Shown here piece after piece: positions 44,026 to 52,900 of a stretch of 64,000 nucleotides of DNA. Numbering within the stretch: the first letter of the stretch is position 1; every line of letters begins with the position of its first letter. Under the pieces are notes generated by a model. That model saw only the letters and a list, made by a program, of their open reading frames with translations, was not told the DNA's origin and made no database searches. This stretch comes from Burkholderia oklahomensis C6786 (GTDB lineage Bacteria > Pseudomonadota > Gammaproteobacteria > Burkholderiales > Burkholderiaceae), in assembly GCF_000959365.1 (NCBI RefSeq), contig NZ_CP009556.1, positions 1,798,001 to 1,862,000 of the forward strand, given 5' to 3'. The translations under genes and the position numbers were made by a program.

Positions 44026-44832
44026 TCAGGCCGCGTGCGAGATTCGGCGGCGCTCGGCCGCGTGCAAGGCGGCGTGCGCATCGTCCGGAAGCGCGCGCGC
44101 ATTCGCATGCGGCGCCGCGAGCGCCTCGCCGATCGCGCGGCCGACGAAGATCACGGCCGGGCTGCCGAGCCCCGCTTCGGCGGCGCCGGATGCAAGGTGC
44201 CCGAGCGTGCCGGTCCAGCGCCGCTCGGCCGGCGTGCCCGCCCACTGGACGACGGCCGCGGGCGTCTTTTCGTCGAGCGTCGACAGCAGCCCCGCCGCGA
44301 TCCGGTCGATGCGGCTCATTCCCATGTAGATCGCGAGCGTCGTGCCGGCCGCGGCGAGGCTCGCCCAGTCGGGCTCGCCGTGGTCCTGCAGGTGCGCGGT
44401 GACGAACGTCACGCCCTGGCAGTGATCGCGATGCGTGAGCGACACGCCGAGGCTCGCCGCGGCCGCGAAGCCCGACGAGATCCCGTTGACGATCTCGAGC
44501 CGCACGCCCGCCGCGCGCAACGCGGCGATCTCTTCGCCGGCGCGGCCGAACAGCAGCACGTCGCCGCCCTTGACGCGCACGACATGCGCGCCGCGCAGCG
44601 CGTAGCGGCACATCAGCCGCTCGATGAACGCCTGCGGCGTCGACCGGCAGCCGCCGCGCTTGCCGACGCGGATCACGCGCGCGTGCGGCGCGAGCGCGAC
44701 GATGTCCGGATTGACGAGATCGTCGAGCAGCAGCACGTCGGCGGCCGCGAGCGCCTTCGCGGCCTTGAGCGTCAGCAGGTCCAGATCGCCGGGGCCGGCG
44801 CCGAGCAGCGTGACTTTGCCCATCGTGTTCAT
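44026..44832 (-). CDS. cobA: Uroporphyrinogen-III C-methyltransferase
   Basis: 268 residues. It methylates uroporphyrinogen III to precorrin-2, the first step to siroheme, which nitrite reductase needs. Motifs: 'VTLLGAGPGDLDLLTLKAAKAL' (start of the fold), 'VRVKGGDVLLFGRAGEE' (SAM site) and 'GVTFVTAHLQDHGEPDWASLA'. Single-function SUMT without a CysG dehydrogenase domain. ATG 44832 is preferred; 44823 is also in frame. Its leader carries the NasT-type antiterminator, so it is co-induced with the nitrate genes. Confidence 0.95.
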   Translation of the reverse strand: MNTMGKVTLLGAGPGDLDLLTLKAAKALAAADVLLLDDLVNPDIVALAPHARVIRVGKRGGCRSTPQAFIERLMCRYALRGAHVVRVKGGDVLLFGRAGEEIAALRAAGVRLEIVNGISSGFAAAASLGVSLTHRDHCQGVTFVTAHLQDHGEPDWASLAAAGTTLAIYMGMSRIDRIAAGLLSTLDEKTPAAVVQWAGTPAERRWTGTLGHLASGAAEAGLGSPAVIFVGRAIGEALAAPHANARALPDDAHAALHAAERRRISHAA

Positions 44833-44885
44833 CTTCGTATCCCCATGCCGCCCGGGCGGCGCGTCCGAGGCGAATGCGCTTCGCC

Positions 44886-45019
44886 AAAAAAAGAACGGCG
44901 TCCTGCGCACCCGGCCGCCGAAGCGGCCGGATGCGTGGGACACCGTTGTCCAAGTGGACCGTCCGTCGGCGGACGATCCGGAGAAGTTTCGCGATGCTGC
45001 ACCGGCGTCGTTGCCGATG
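44886..45019 (-). ncRNA. NasT-type antiterminator leader upstream of cobA
   Basis: On the minus strand, hairpin P1 is CATCGGC-AACGAC-GCCGGTG (45000-45019, one T-G pair), with a six-base loop with A at position 1 and G at 4. Hairpin P2, GGAC-AACGGT-GTCC (44938-44951), also has an A1/G4 hexaloop. P2 overlaps the first arm (AACGGTGTCC) of a long GC-rich terminator whose 3' arm is AGGACGCCGTT, followed by CTTTTTTT (to 44886). This is the ANTAR two-hairpin target: P2 formation blocks the terminator. Confidence 0.8.
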
Positions 45020-45032
45020 ACGCGTCACATCC

Positions 45033-45048
45033 AGCAATATCCGGGCCA
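45033..45048 (-). promoter_or_regulatory. Sigma-54 promoter for cobA
   Basis: On the minus strand, TGGCCC-N5-TTGCT (45048 to 45033) differs from TGGCAC-N5-TTGCW at one position. The start of transcription would fall near 45021, so P1 of the leader begins at about +2, just as for the facing promoter. Confidence 0.65.
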
Positions 45049-45318
45049 ACGGCGGCCGCGCACGCGCCGAACCGGCGCGAAGACGGCGCGACCGATGGCG
45101 CGCGCGTCGCAAGCGAGCGGGCGTCGCGCGCGACGCGCGGGCGATGGACCGGCGTCGGCGTGCGCGTGCCGCCTCGCCGGCGCGGGCAAAGCGCGTGCCG
45201 CGAGCCTTGGCGACGCGCGCTACGCGACGGGCACGGGCACGATCGCGCGGCCTTGCCGCCGACGCGCGCCGCGCGGCCAAAAGACCCGCCGCCGCACCCG
45301 GCCCCGCGCCGATCTGTC

Positions 45319-45354
45319 GCACGCGGACAGTGCTGCATCGCACCACATCTGTGC
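45319..45354. promoter_or_regulatory. Two tandem NtrC-type binding sites
   Basis: GCAC-N7-GTGC occurs twice, at 45319-45333 and 45340-45354, with centres 21 bp (two helical turns) apart, about 100 bp upstream of the right-hand sigma-54 promoter. The NtrC consensus is TGCACC-N5-GGTGCA. Placement matches an enhancer for nitrogen-limitation control. Confidence 0.6.
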
Positions 45355-45442
45355 TTCGCTGCCTCACCGCGTATCGTCGGCGCGCGGCGCCAAATCCGTG
45401 CATGTCGGCGCAATGCCGCGCCGCGTCTCGTTTTCGGCTTTC

Positions 45443-45458
45443 TGGCACGGCACTTGCC
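45443..45458 (+). promoter_or_regulatory. Sigma-54 promoter for the nitrate transporter operon
   Basis: TGGCAC-GGCAC-TTGCC matches the -24/-12 consensus TGGCAC-N5-TTGCW except the last base. Transcription would start near 45469, two bases before hairpin P1 of the leader. Confidence 0.8.
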
Positions 45459-45470
45459 TAGCGATCTTCG

Positions 45471-45593
45471 GCGAATCAACGACGATTCGCTTCGCAGCAC
45501 CGAATACCGATCCGCCCGGCAACGGGCTTCCTGGGCAACGGCGTCCTACGCATCCGGTCACTCGACCGGGTTCGCAGGACGCCGTTTTCGTTT
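45471..45593 (+). ncRNA. NasT-type antiterminator leader upstream of the nitrate transporter
   Basis: P1 is a perfect 7-bp hairpin GCGAATC-AACGAC-GATTCGC (45471-45490); its hexaloop equals that of the cobA leader. P2, GGGC-AACGGC-GTCC (45533-45546), has an A1/G4 hexaloop and one G-T pair. P2 overlaps the terminator arm AACGGCGTCCT (45537-45547), which pairs perfectly with AGGACGCCGTT (45576-45586), followed by TTCGTTT. The terminator ends 12 nt before the start codon at 45605. The spacer of 42 nt between P1 and P2 holds another small GC hairpin. Confidence 0.82.
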
Positions 45594-45604
45594 GGTGAGA
45601 CAAG

Positions 45605-46930
45605 ATGTCCGACAAAGCCACCCGCATCGACCTTCTCGACTGGCGCATCGCGCCGATGCGCGCGTTCCACCTGACGTGGATCGCGTTCTTCGTGTGTTTC
45701 TTCGCGTGGTTCGCGTGCGCGCCGCTGATGCCGCTCATCGCACGCGAATTCAGGCTGAGCGCCGATCAGGTCGCAAACGTCAACATCGCGGCTGTCGCGG
45801 CGACGATCGCCGTGCGGCTCGTCGTCGGCCCGCTGTGCGACCGCTTCGGCCCGCGCCGCGTCTATGCGGGCCTCCTCGCGCTCGGCGCGATGCCGGTGTT
45901 CGCGGTGTCGTTCTCGCACGACTACCTGACGTTCCTGCTGTGCCGCCTCGGCATCGGCGCGATCGGCGCGAGCTTCGTGATCACGCAGTACCACACGTCG
46001 GTGATGTTCGCGCCGAACGTCGTCGGCACCGCGAACGCGACGGCCGCCGGCTGGGGCAACGCGGGCGCGGGCGCCGCGCAGGCGATGATGCCGCTCCTGC
46101 TCGCCGCCGCGCTGATGCTCGGCTTCGGCGACGCGTCCGCATGGCGCGTCGCGCTCGCGGCGCCGGGCGTCGCGATGCTCGCGATGGCCGTCGTCTACTG
46201 GCGCTATACGCAGGACTGCCCGCAGGGCGATTTCGTCGCGCTGCGCGCGCGCGGCGTGACGATCGACAGCGGCAAGAAGGGCGGCTTCGCGAGCTTTTCC
46301 GCCGCGTTCGCGAACTACCGCGTGTGGATGCTGTTCGTCACCTATGGCGCGTGCTTCGGCGTCGAGGTGTTCATGCACAACATCGCCGCGCTCTATTACG
46401 TCAATCACTTCCAGCTGTCGCTGAAGGACGCGGGCCTCGCCGCCGGCATCTTCGGCCTTCTCGCGCTGTTCGCGCGCGCGCTGGGCGGCTGGCTGTCGGA
46501 TCGCGTCGCCGCGCGTCGCGGGCTCGACGTGCGCGCGACGCTGCTGTTCGCGCTGATCGTCGGCGAGGGGCTCGGCCTCCTGTGGTTCGCGCATGCGGGC
46601 AGCGCCGCGATCGCCGTCGCCGCGATGGCCGCGTTCGGTCTCTTCACGCACATGGCGTGCGGCGCGACGTACGCGCTCGTGCCGTTCATCGATCGCCGCG
46701 CGCTCGGCGGCGTCGCGGGGATCGTCGGCGCGGGCGGCAACGTCGGCGCGGTCGCGGCCGGCTTCCTGATGAAGGGCGTCGGCGATATCCAACAAACGCT
46801 CACGCTGCTAGGCCTATTCGTCACCGTTTCCGCGTTCTGCGCGCTTGCGGTACGGTTCAGCGCCGAGCACCAGGCTCGCGAGGCGGCGCTGCGCGAGCGC
46901 GCGCTCGCCGCGAACGGCTTCACGAATTGA
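45605..46930 (+). CDS. Nitrate/nitrite MFS transporter (NarK/NasA type)
   Basis: 441 residues, 12 helices. The NNP-family marks are visible: the start 'FHLTWIAFFVCFFAWFA', 'RLVVGPLCDRFGPRRVY' (nitrate-contact Arg in helix 2), 'GNAGAGAAQAMMPL' (first Gly/Ala-rich nitrate signature) and 'GIVGAGGNVGAVAAGFL' (second). It imports nitrate for assimilation. It heads the nirB-nirD-nitrate reductase operon (22 nt before nirB) and is read from the sigma-54 promoter through the NasT-controlled leader. ATG 45605 with GGTGAG upstream. Confidence 0.93.
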   Translation: MSDKATRIDLLDWRIAPMRAFHLTWIAFFVCFFAWFACAPLMPLIAREFRLSADQVANVNIAAVAATIAVRLVVGPLCDRFGPRRVYAGLLALGAMPVFAVSFSHDYLTFLLCRLGIGAIGASFVITQYHTSVMFAPNVVGTANATAAGWGNAGAGAAQAMMPLLLAAALMLGFGDASAWRVALAAPGVAMLAMAVVYWRYTQDCPQGDFVALRARGVTIDSGKKGGFASFSAAFANYRVWMLFVTYGACFGVEVFMHNIAALYYVNHFQLSLKDAGLAAGIFGLLALFARALGGWLSDRVAARRGLDVRATLLFALIVGEGLGLLWFAHAGSAAIAVAAMAAFGLFTHMACGATYALVPFIDRRALGGVAGIVGAGGNVGAVAAGFLMKGVGDIQQTLTLLGLFVTVSAFCALAVRFSAEHQAREAALRERALAANGFTN

Positions 46931-46952
46931 CAGAGAACAGAGGGCATCCATC

Positions 46953-49529
46953 ATGAAAATCGTCGTCATCGGTCACGGGATGGTCGGTCACAAGCTGCTC
47001 GAATGCATCGCGGCCGGCGCGCAGGACGCGCCCGCCGCGCCGCAGGTCGCGGTGATCTGCGAGGAGCCGCGTCCCGCGTACGACCGTGTCCATCTGTCCG
47101 AATTCTTCGCGGGCAAGTCGGCCGACGATCTGTCGCTCGTCGAGCCGGGCTTCTTCGAGCGCCATCCGAACTTCCGTCTGCTGCTCGACACGAAGGCGGT
47201 CGCGATCGATCGCGGCGCGCGCACGGTCACGCTGTCGACGGGCGAGACGCTCGCGTACGACAAGTTCGTGCTCGCGACCGGCTCGACGCCGTTCGTGCCG
47301 CCCGTGCCGGGCCGCGAGCGCGCCGATTGCTTCGTGTACCGAACGATCGAGGATCTCGAAGCGATGCGGGCGTGCGGCGCGCGCGCGAAATCGGGTGTCG
47401 TCGTCGGCGGGGGCCTCCTCGGTCTCGAATGCGCGAAGGCGCTGCGCGACATGGGGCTCGCGACGCACGTCGTCGAGTTCGCGCCGCGGCTGATGGCGGT
47501 GCAGATCGACGAAGGCGGCGGCCGGATGCTGCGCGGCAAGATCGAGGCGCTCGGCGTGCAGGTGCACGCGGGCAAGAACACGCTCGCGATCGTCGACGGC
47601 GAGACGGGCGCGCACCGGATGGAATTCGCCGACGGCACGCATCTCGACGCCGACATGATCGTGTTCTCCGCGGGCATCCGGCCGCGCGACGAGATCGCGC
47701 GGCGGTGCGGGCTCGAGATCGGCCCGCGCGGCGGCGTCGCGATCGACAGCAACTGCCGGACGAGCGACGCGGACATCTACGCGATCGGCGAATGCGCGGC
47801 GTGGAACGGCCAGACCTTCGGCCTCGTCGCGCCCGGCTACGACATGGCGCGCGTCGTCGCGCGGCTGCTCGCGGGCGGCGACGGCGCGTTCACCGGCGCG
47901 GACATGAGCACGAAGCTCAAGCTGATGGGCGTCGACGTCGCGAGCATCGGCGACGCGCACGGCAAGACGCCCGGCTGCCGCACGTACCAGTTCGCCGACG
48001 AGCGCAAAGCGGTCTACAAGAAGCTCGTCGTGTCCGAATGCGGCAAGGCGCTGCTCGGCGCGGTGATGGTCGGCGACGCGGCCGAATACGGCACGCTGCT
48101 GCAGATGATGCTGAACCGGATCGAGCTGCCGGACGCGCCGGAATTCCTGATCCTCCCGCAGGCGGACGGCAGCGCGAAGCCGGCGCTCGGCGTCGACGCG
48201 CTGCCGGACGCCGCGCAGATCTGTTCGTGCAACAACGTGACGAAGGCGCAGCTCCGCGAAGCGGTCGCGGGCGGCGCGGCGAGCATCGGCGCGCTGAAGC
48301 GCTGCACCGGCGCGGGCACGTCGTGCGGCGGCTGCGTGCCGCTCGTCACGCAGGTGATGAAGGCCGAGATGAAGAATCAGGGCCTCGACGTCGATAACCA
48401 CCTGTGCGAGCACTTTCCGTATTCGCGGCAGGAGCTTTATCACCTGGTGCGCGTCGAGCGGATCAAGACGTTCGGCGCGCTGCTGAACAGGCATGGCCGC
48501 GGCCTCGGCTGCGACGTCTGCAAGCCGGCCGTCGCCGGCATCCTCGCGTCGTGCTGGAACGAATTCGTACTGAAGAAGGAGCACGCGGGCCTGCAGGATT
48601 CGAACGACTACTTCCTCGCGAACATCCAGCGCGACGGCACGTATTCGGTCGTGCCGCGGATGCCGGGCGGCGAGGTCACGCCGGAAGGGCTGATCGCGGT
48701 CGGCCAGGTCGCGAAGAAATACGGCCTCTACACGAAGATCACGGGCGGCCAGCGCGTCGACCTGTTCGGCGCGCGCGTCGAGCAGCTGCCGCTCATCTGG
48801 GAAGAGCTGATCGCGGCCGGCTTCGAATCGGGCCACGCGTACGGCAAGTCGGTGCGCACGGTGAAGTCGTGCGTCGGCTCGACGTGGTGCCGCTACGGCG
48901 TCGGCGATTCGGTCGGCCTCGCGATCGCGCTCGAGAACCGCTACAAGGGGCTGCGCGCGCCGCACAAGCTGAAGTTCGGCGTATCCGGCTGCACGCGCGA
49001 ATGCGCGGAGGCGCAGGGCAAGGATATCGGCGTGATCGCGACCGAGAAGGGCTGGAACCTGTACGTGTGCGGCAACGGCGGGATGAAGCCGCGCCACGCG
49101 GAACTGCTCGCCGCCGACCTCGACCGCGACACGCTCGTTCGCTACATCGACCGCTTCCTGATGTTCTACGTCCGCACCGCCGACCGGCTGCAGCGCACGA
49201 GCGTGTGGCGCGACAACCTCGAAGGCGGGCTCGACTACCTGATCGACGTCGTCGTCCACGACAAGCTCGGGCTCGCGGCGGAGCTCGAGGCCGAGATGCG
49301 GCACGTCGTCGACACGTACGAATGCGAATGGAAGAAGGCCGTCACCGATCCGGCGACGCGCCGCCGCTTCCGCCATTTCGTCAACAGCGACGCGTCCGAT
49401 TCGACGATCGCGTTCGTCGAGGCGCGCGGCCAGATCCGCCCGGCGACGCCGGACGAACGCGGCGCGCGCGCGGCCGACGCGAGCCGCCTGCGCGAGGCCG
49501 AAGCGGAAATCGCAACCGAAACGGCTTGA
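46953..49529 (+). CDS. nirB: Assimilatory nitrite reductase, large subunit
   Basis: 858 residues. It reduces nitrite to ammonium with NAD(P)H. Domains in order: FAD/NAD(P) disulphide-reductase part ('KIVVIGHGMVGHKLLE', 'VVVGGGLLGLECAKAL', 'DADIYAIGECAAW'); BFD-like [2Fe-2S] part ('CSCNNVTKAQLREAV' at about 424, 'CTGAGTSCGGC' at about 450); and the siroheme/[4Fe-4S] domain with 'CVGSTWCRYG' (about 638) and 'SGCTRECAEAQGKDIGV' (about 678). All cluster Cys are present. It overlaps functionally with NirD next door. ATG 46953. Confidence 0.96.
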   Translation: MKIVVIGHGMVGHKLLECIAAGAQDAPAAPQVAVICEEPRPAYDRVHLSEFFAGKSADDLSLVEPGFFERHPNFRLLLDTKAVAIDRGARTVTLSTGETLAYDKFVLATGSTPFVPPVPGRERADCFVYRTIEDLEAMRACGARAKSGVVVGGGLLGLECAKALRDMGLATHVVEFAPRLMAVQIDEGGGRMLRGKIEALGVQVHAGKNTLAIVDGETGAHRMEFADGTHLDADMIVFSAGIRPRDEIARRCGLEIGPRGGVAIDSNCRTSDADIYAIGECAAWNGQTFGLVAPGYDMARVVARLLAGGDGAFTGADMSTKLKLMGVDVASIGDAHGKTPGCRTYQFADERKAVYKKLVVSECGKALLGAVMVGDAAEYGTLLQMMLNRIELPDAPEFLILPQADGSAKPALGVDALPDAAQICSCNNVTKAQLREAVAGGAASIGALKRCTGAGTSCGGCVPLVTQVMKAEMKNQGLDVDNHLCEHFPYSRQELYHLVRVERIKTFGALLNRHGRGLGCDVCKPAVAGILASCWNEFVLKKEHAGLQDSNDYFLANIQRDGTYSVVPRMPGGEVTPEGLIAVGQVAKKYGLYTKITGGQRVDLFGARVEQLPLIWEELIAAGFESGHAYGKSVRTVKSCVGSTWCRYGVGDSVGLAIALENRYKGLRAPHKLKFGVSGCTRECAEAQGKDIGVIATEKGWNLYVCGNGGMKPRHAELLAADLDRDTLVRYIDRFLMFYVRTADRLQRTSVWRDNLEGGLDYLIDVVVHDKLGLAAELEAEMRHVVDTYECEWKKAVTDPATRRRFRHFVNSDASDSTIAFVEARGQIRPATPDERGARAADASRLREAEAEIATETA

Positions 49530-49566
49530 ACGTCCTGTTATCGCCAGTCACAGCAAGGAGATCGCC

Positions 49567-49920
49567 ATGAGCAGCCATCGAGACGCTTCCGCGTGGACGC
49601 CCGTCTGCGCGCTCGACGACATCGTGCCGAACACGGGCGTGTGCGCGCTCGTCAACGGCGAGCAGGTCGCCGTGTTCCACGTCGACGACGGCCGCGGCCG
49701 CGGCCGCGCGTTCGCGATCGGCAACGTCGATCCGAATTCGCAGGCCGCCGTGCTGTCGCGCGGGCTGATCGGCAGCCTCGGCGAGCGGATCGTCGTCGCG
49801 TCGCCGCTCTACAAGCATCACTTCGACCTGCGCACGGGCGAGTGTCTCGAAGCGCCGGACAAGTCGGTGAACGCATATCCGTCGCGCATCGAGGACGGCT
49901 ACGTGTGGGTCGCCGCGTGA
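49567..49920 (+). CDS. nirD: Assimilatory nitrite reductase, small subunit
   Basis: 117 residues of the NirD type: a Rieske-like fold ('LDDIVPNTGVCALVNGEQVAVFHV', 'GNVDPNSQAAVLSRGLIG', 'SPLYKHHFDLRTGECLE'). Unlike true Rieske proteins it has His but lacks the full Cys-His ligand set, as is normal for NirD. AAGGAG sits 7 nt before the ATG. It lies between nirB and the nitrate reductase gene. Confidence 0.95.
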   Translation: MSSHRDASAWTPVCALDDIVPNTGVCALVNGEQVAVFHVDDGRGRGRAFAIGNVDPNSQAAVLSRGLIGSLGERIVVASPLYKHHFDLRTGECLEAPDKSVNAYPSRIEDGYVWVAA

Positions 49921-49950
49921 CGCGCGCGGACTGACGGCGAGGCGATCGGG

Positions 49951-52900
49951 ATGGCGAGCGCGAGCGTGAAGACGGTGTGCCCGTACTGCGGCGTCGGCTG
50001 CGGGATGGTGCTGCACGTCGAGGACGGCGAGGTGGTCAAGGTGTCCGGCGACACCGAGCATCCGGCCAACTTCGGCCGGCTGTGCACGAAGGGCTCGTCC
50101 GCGCACGTCGCGCTGCGCAACGCGGGCCGCCTGGAAAGCGCGTTCGTGCGCGACGCGCGCGACCGCGATCCGGCGCCCGTGCCGATCGCCGACGCGATCG
50201 CCGAGACCGCGCGCCGGCTGCGCGCGGCGCTCGACGCGCACGGCCCCGACGCGCTCGCGTTCTACGTGTCGGGCCAGATGTCGCTCGAAGCGCAGTATCT
50301 CGTCAACAAGCTCGCGAAAGGCTACGTGCGCACGCCGCACATCGAGTCGAACTCGCGGCTCTGCATGGCGAGCGCGGGAAGCGGCTACAAGCTGTCGCTC
50401 GGCGCGGACGGCCCGCCCGGCTCGTATCAGGATTTCGATCGCGCGGATCTGTTCTTCGTGATCGGTTCGAACATGGCCGACTGTCATCCGATCCTGTTCC
50501 TGCGAATGATGGACCGCGTGAAGGCGGGCGCGAAGCTGATCGTCGTCGATCCGCGCCGCACCGCGACCGCGGACAAGGCGGATCTGTTCCTGCGGATCAG
50601 GCCGGGCGCCGACCTCGCGCTGATGAACGGCCTGCTCTATCTGCTGCACGCGAACGGCAAGACCGACGCGGACTTCATCGCCGCGCACACCGAAGGCTGG
50701 GACGCGATGCCCGGCTTTCTCGACGCATACACGCCGGAGAAGGTCGCCGCGATCACCGGCATCGCCGAAGCCGACATCCGGCTCGCCGCGCAATGGATCG
50801 GCGACGCGCGCGAATGGACGAGCTGCTGGACGATGGGGCTCAACCAGAGCACGCACGGCACGTGGAACACGAATGCGATCTGCAACCTGCATCTCGCGAC
50901 GGGCAGGATCTGCCGGCCGGGCAGCGGCCCGTTCTCGCTGACGGGGCAGCCGAACGCGATGGGCGGCCGCGAGATGGGCTACATGGGGCCGGGGCTGCCC
51001 GGCCAGCGCTCGGCGCTCGACGACGAGGACCGCCGCTTCGTCGAGGACGCGTGGAGCCTGCCGGCCGGCACGCTCGGCAAGGACGCGGGCGGCGGCACCG
51101 TCGACCTGTTCGCGAAGATGGCCGCGGGCGACGTCAAGGCGTGCTGGATCATCTGCACGAATCCGGCGGCGACCGTCGCGAATCGCAAGAACGTGATCGC
51201 GGGCTTGCAGGCGGCGGACGTCGTGATCGTGCAGGACGCGTTCCTCGACACCGAGACCAACCGCTACGCGGACATCCTGCTGCCGGGCGCGCTGTGGGCG
51301 GAAGCCGAAGGCGTGATGATCAACTCGGAGCGCAACCTGACGCTGATGCGGCAGGCGGTCGAGCCGCCCGGCGACGCTTGGCCGGATTGGCGGATCGTCG
51401 CGGCGGTCGCGCGCGAGATGGGCTACGGCGACGCGTTCGACTATCGTTCGGCCTCCGACGTGTTCGACGAGATCAGGCGCTTCGCGAATCCGAAGACGGG
51501 CTACGACCTGCGCGGCGCGAGCCACGCGGCGCTGCGCGATACGCCGCTGCAATGGCCTTGCCCGCCGGACGGCTGGCAGGACCGCCATCCGATCCGCTAT
51601 CTGAACGACGGCGCGAGCCAGGCGCACGGGACGCTGCCCGACGGTCGCGCGCCGGCGCTCGCGTTCCCGACGCCGACCGGCAGGGCGCGCTTCTTCGCGC
51701 GTCCGCACGTCGCGCCGGCCGAGACGCCGACGCCCGAATTCCCGATCGTGCTGAACACGGGCCGCCTGCAGCATCAATGGCACACGATGACGAAGACGGG
51801 CAAGGTCGCGATGCTGAACAAGCTGAATCCGCGCCCGTTCGTCGAGATCCATCCGGACGACGCGGCCGCGCTGTCGATCGCGGCGAAGGACGCGGTCGAG
51901 ATCCGCTCGGCGCGCGGCCGCGCGGTGCTGCCCGCCGTCGTCACCGATCGCGTGCAGCCGGGCGCGTGCTTCGCGCCGATGCACTGGAACGACGTGTACG
52001 GCGACGACCTGTGCGTGAACGCGGTCACGAACGACGCGGTCGATCCGGTGTCGCTGCAACCCGAACTCAAATTCTGCGCGGTCGCGCTCGCGCACGTCGA
52101 CGCGCGCGACGACGCGGGCGTCGCGGCGGGCGATGACGACCGCGCGCCGCTCGCCGAATCGCGCAATGCGCAAGCCAGCGTGGTGTCCGTGGCGTCGCTC
52201 GAAGCCGCCGACGCCGCGCCCGAGGAATTGAACATGTCCGATATCGACACCTTCGCCGCGCTGCTGGGCGTTCCGGCCGCGGCGAGCGCGCCGCAGCTCA
52301 CCGACGCGGAGCGCGTCTACGTCGCGGGCTTCGTCAGCGGGCTGCGCGCCGCCGAAGGCCGGCGGGCGGGCGGCGTGCCGGTGCTGCCGGCGAGCGCGCC
52401 GCTGGCCGGCGATGCGCGTCTCTGGGTCGACGGGCTGCTCGCCGGGCTGTTCAGCCGCGTGTCGGGCGGGACTTCGGCATCGGCTCATGCGCTCACGGCC
52501 ACGGCGACGTCCGCGCCGCCCGCGGCGGCCGACGCGTCGCCCGCGCCGAGCGGCGTGCGGATCGTGCGCACGCGGCCGAAGGTCGTGCTGCTGTGGGCGT
52601 CGCAGACGGGCAACGTCGAATCGCTGACCGAGCGCTACGCGACGCAGCTGATGGATTCGGGCTTCGAGATCCGCGTCGCGTGCATGGCCGACTATCCGGC
52701 CGCCGCGCTCGCGAAAGCGCAGTACGCGCTGCTGATGACGAGCACGTTCGGCGACGGCGACGCGCCCGACAACGGCCACGAGTTCTGGACGGCGCTCGGC
52801 GCGGCAAACGCGGCGCGCGTCGACGGCGTGCGCTACGCGGTGCTCGCGTTCGGCGACCGCAACTACGACCAGTTCTGCGGCCACGGCCGCCGGCTCGACG

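Noticed and set aside
45511..45525. GCCCG-GCAA-CGGGC hairpin as P2 of the transporter leader
   Set aside because: Its loop does not have A1/G4 as a hexaloop and it does not overlap the terminator; the GGGC-AACGGC-GTCC hairpin does both.
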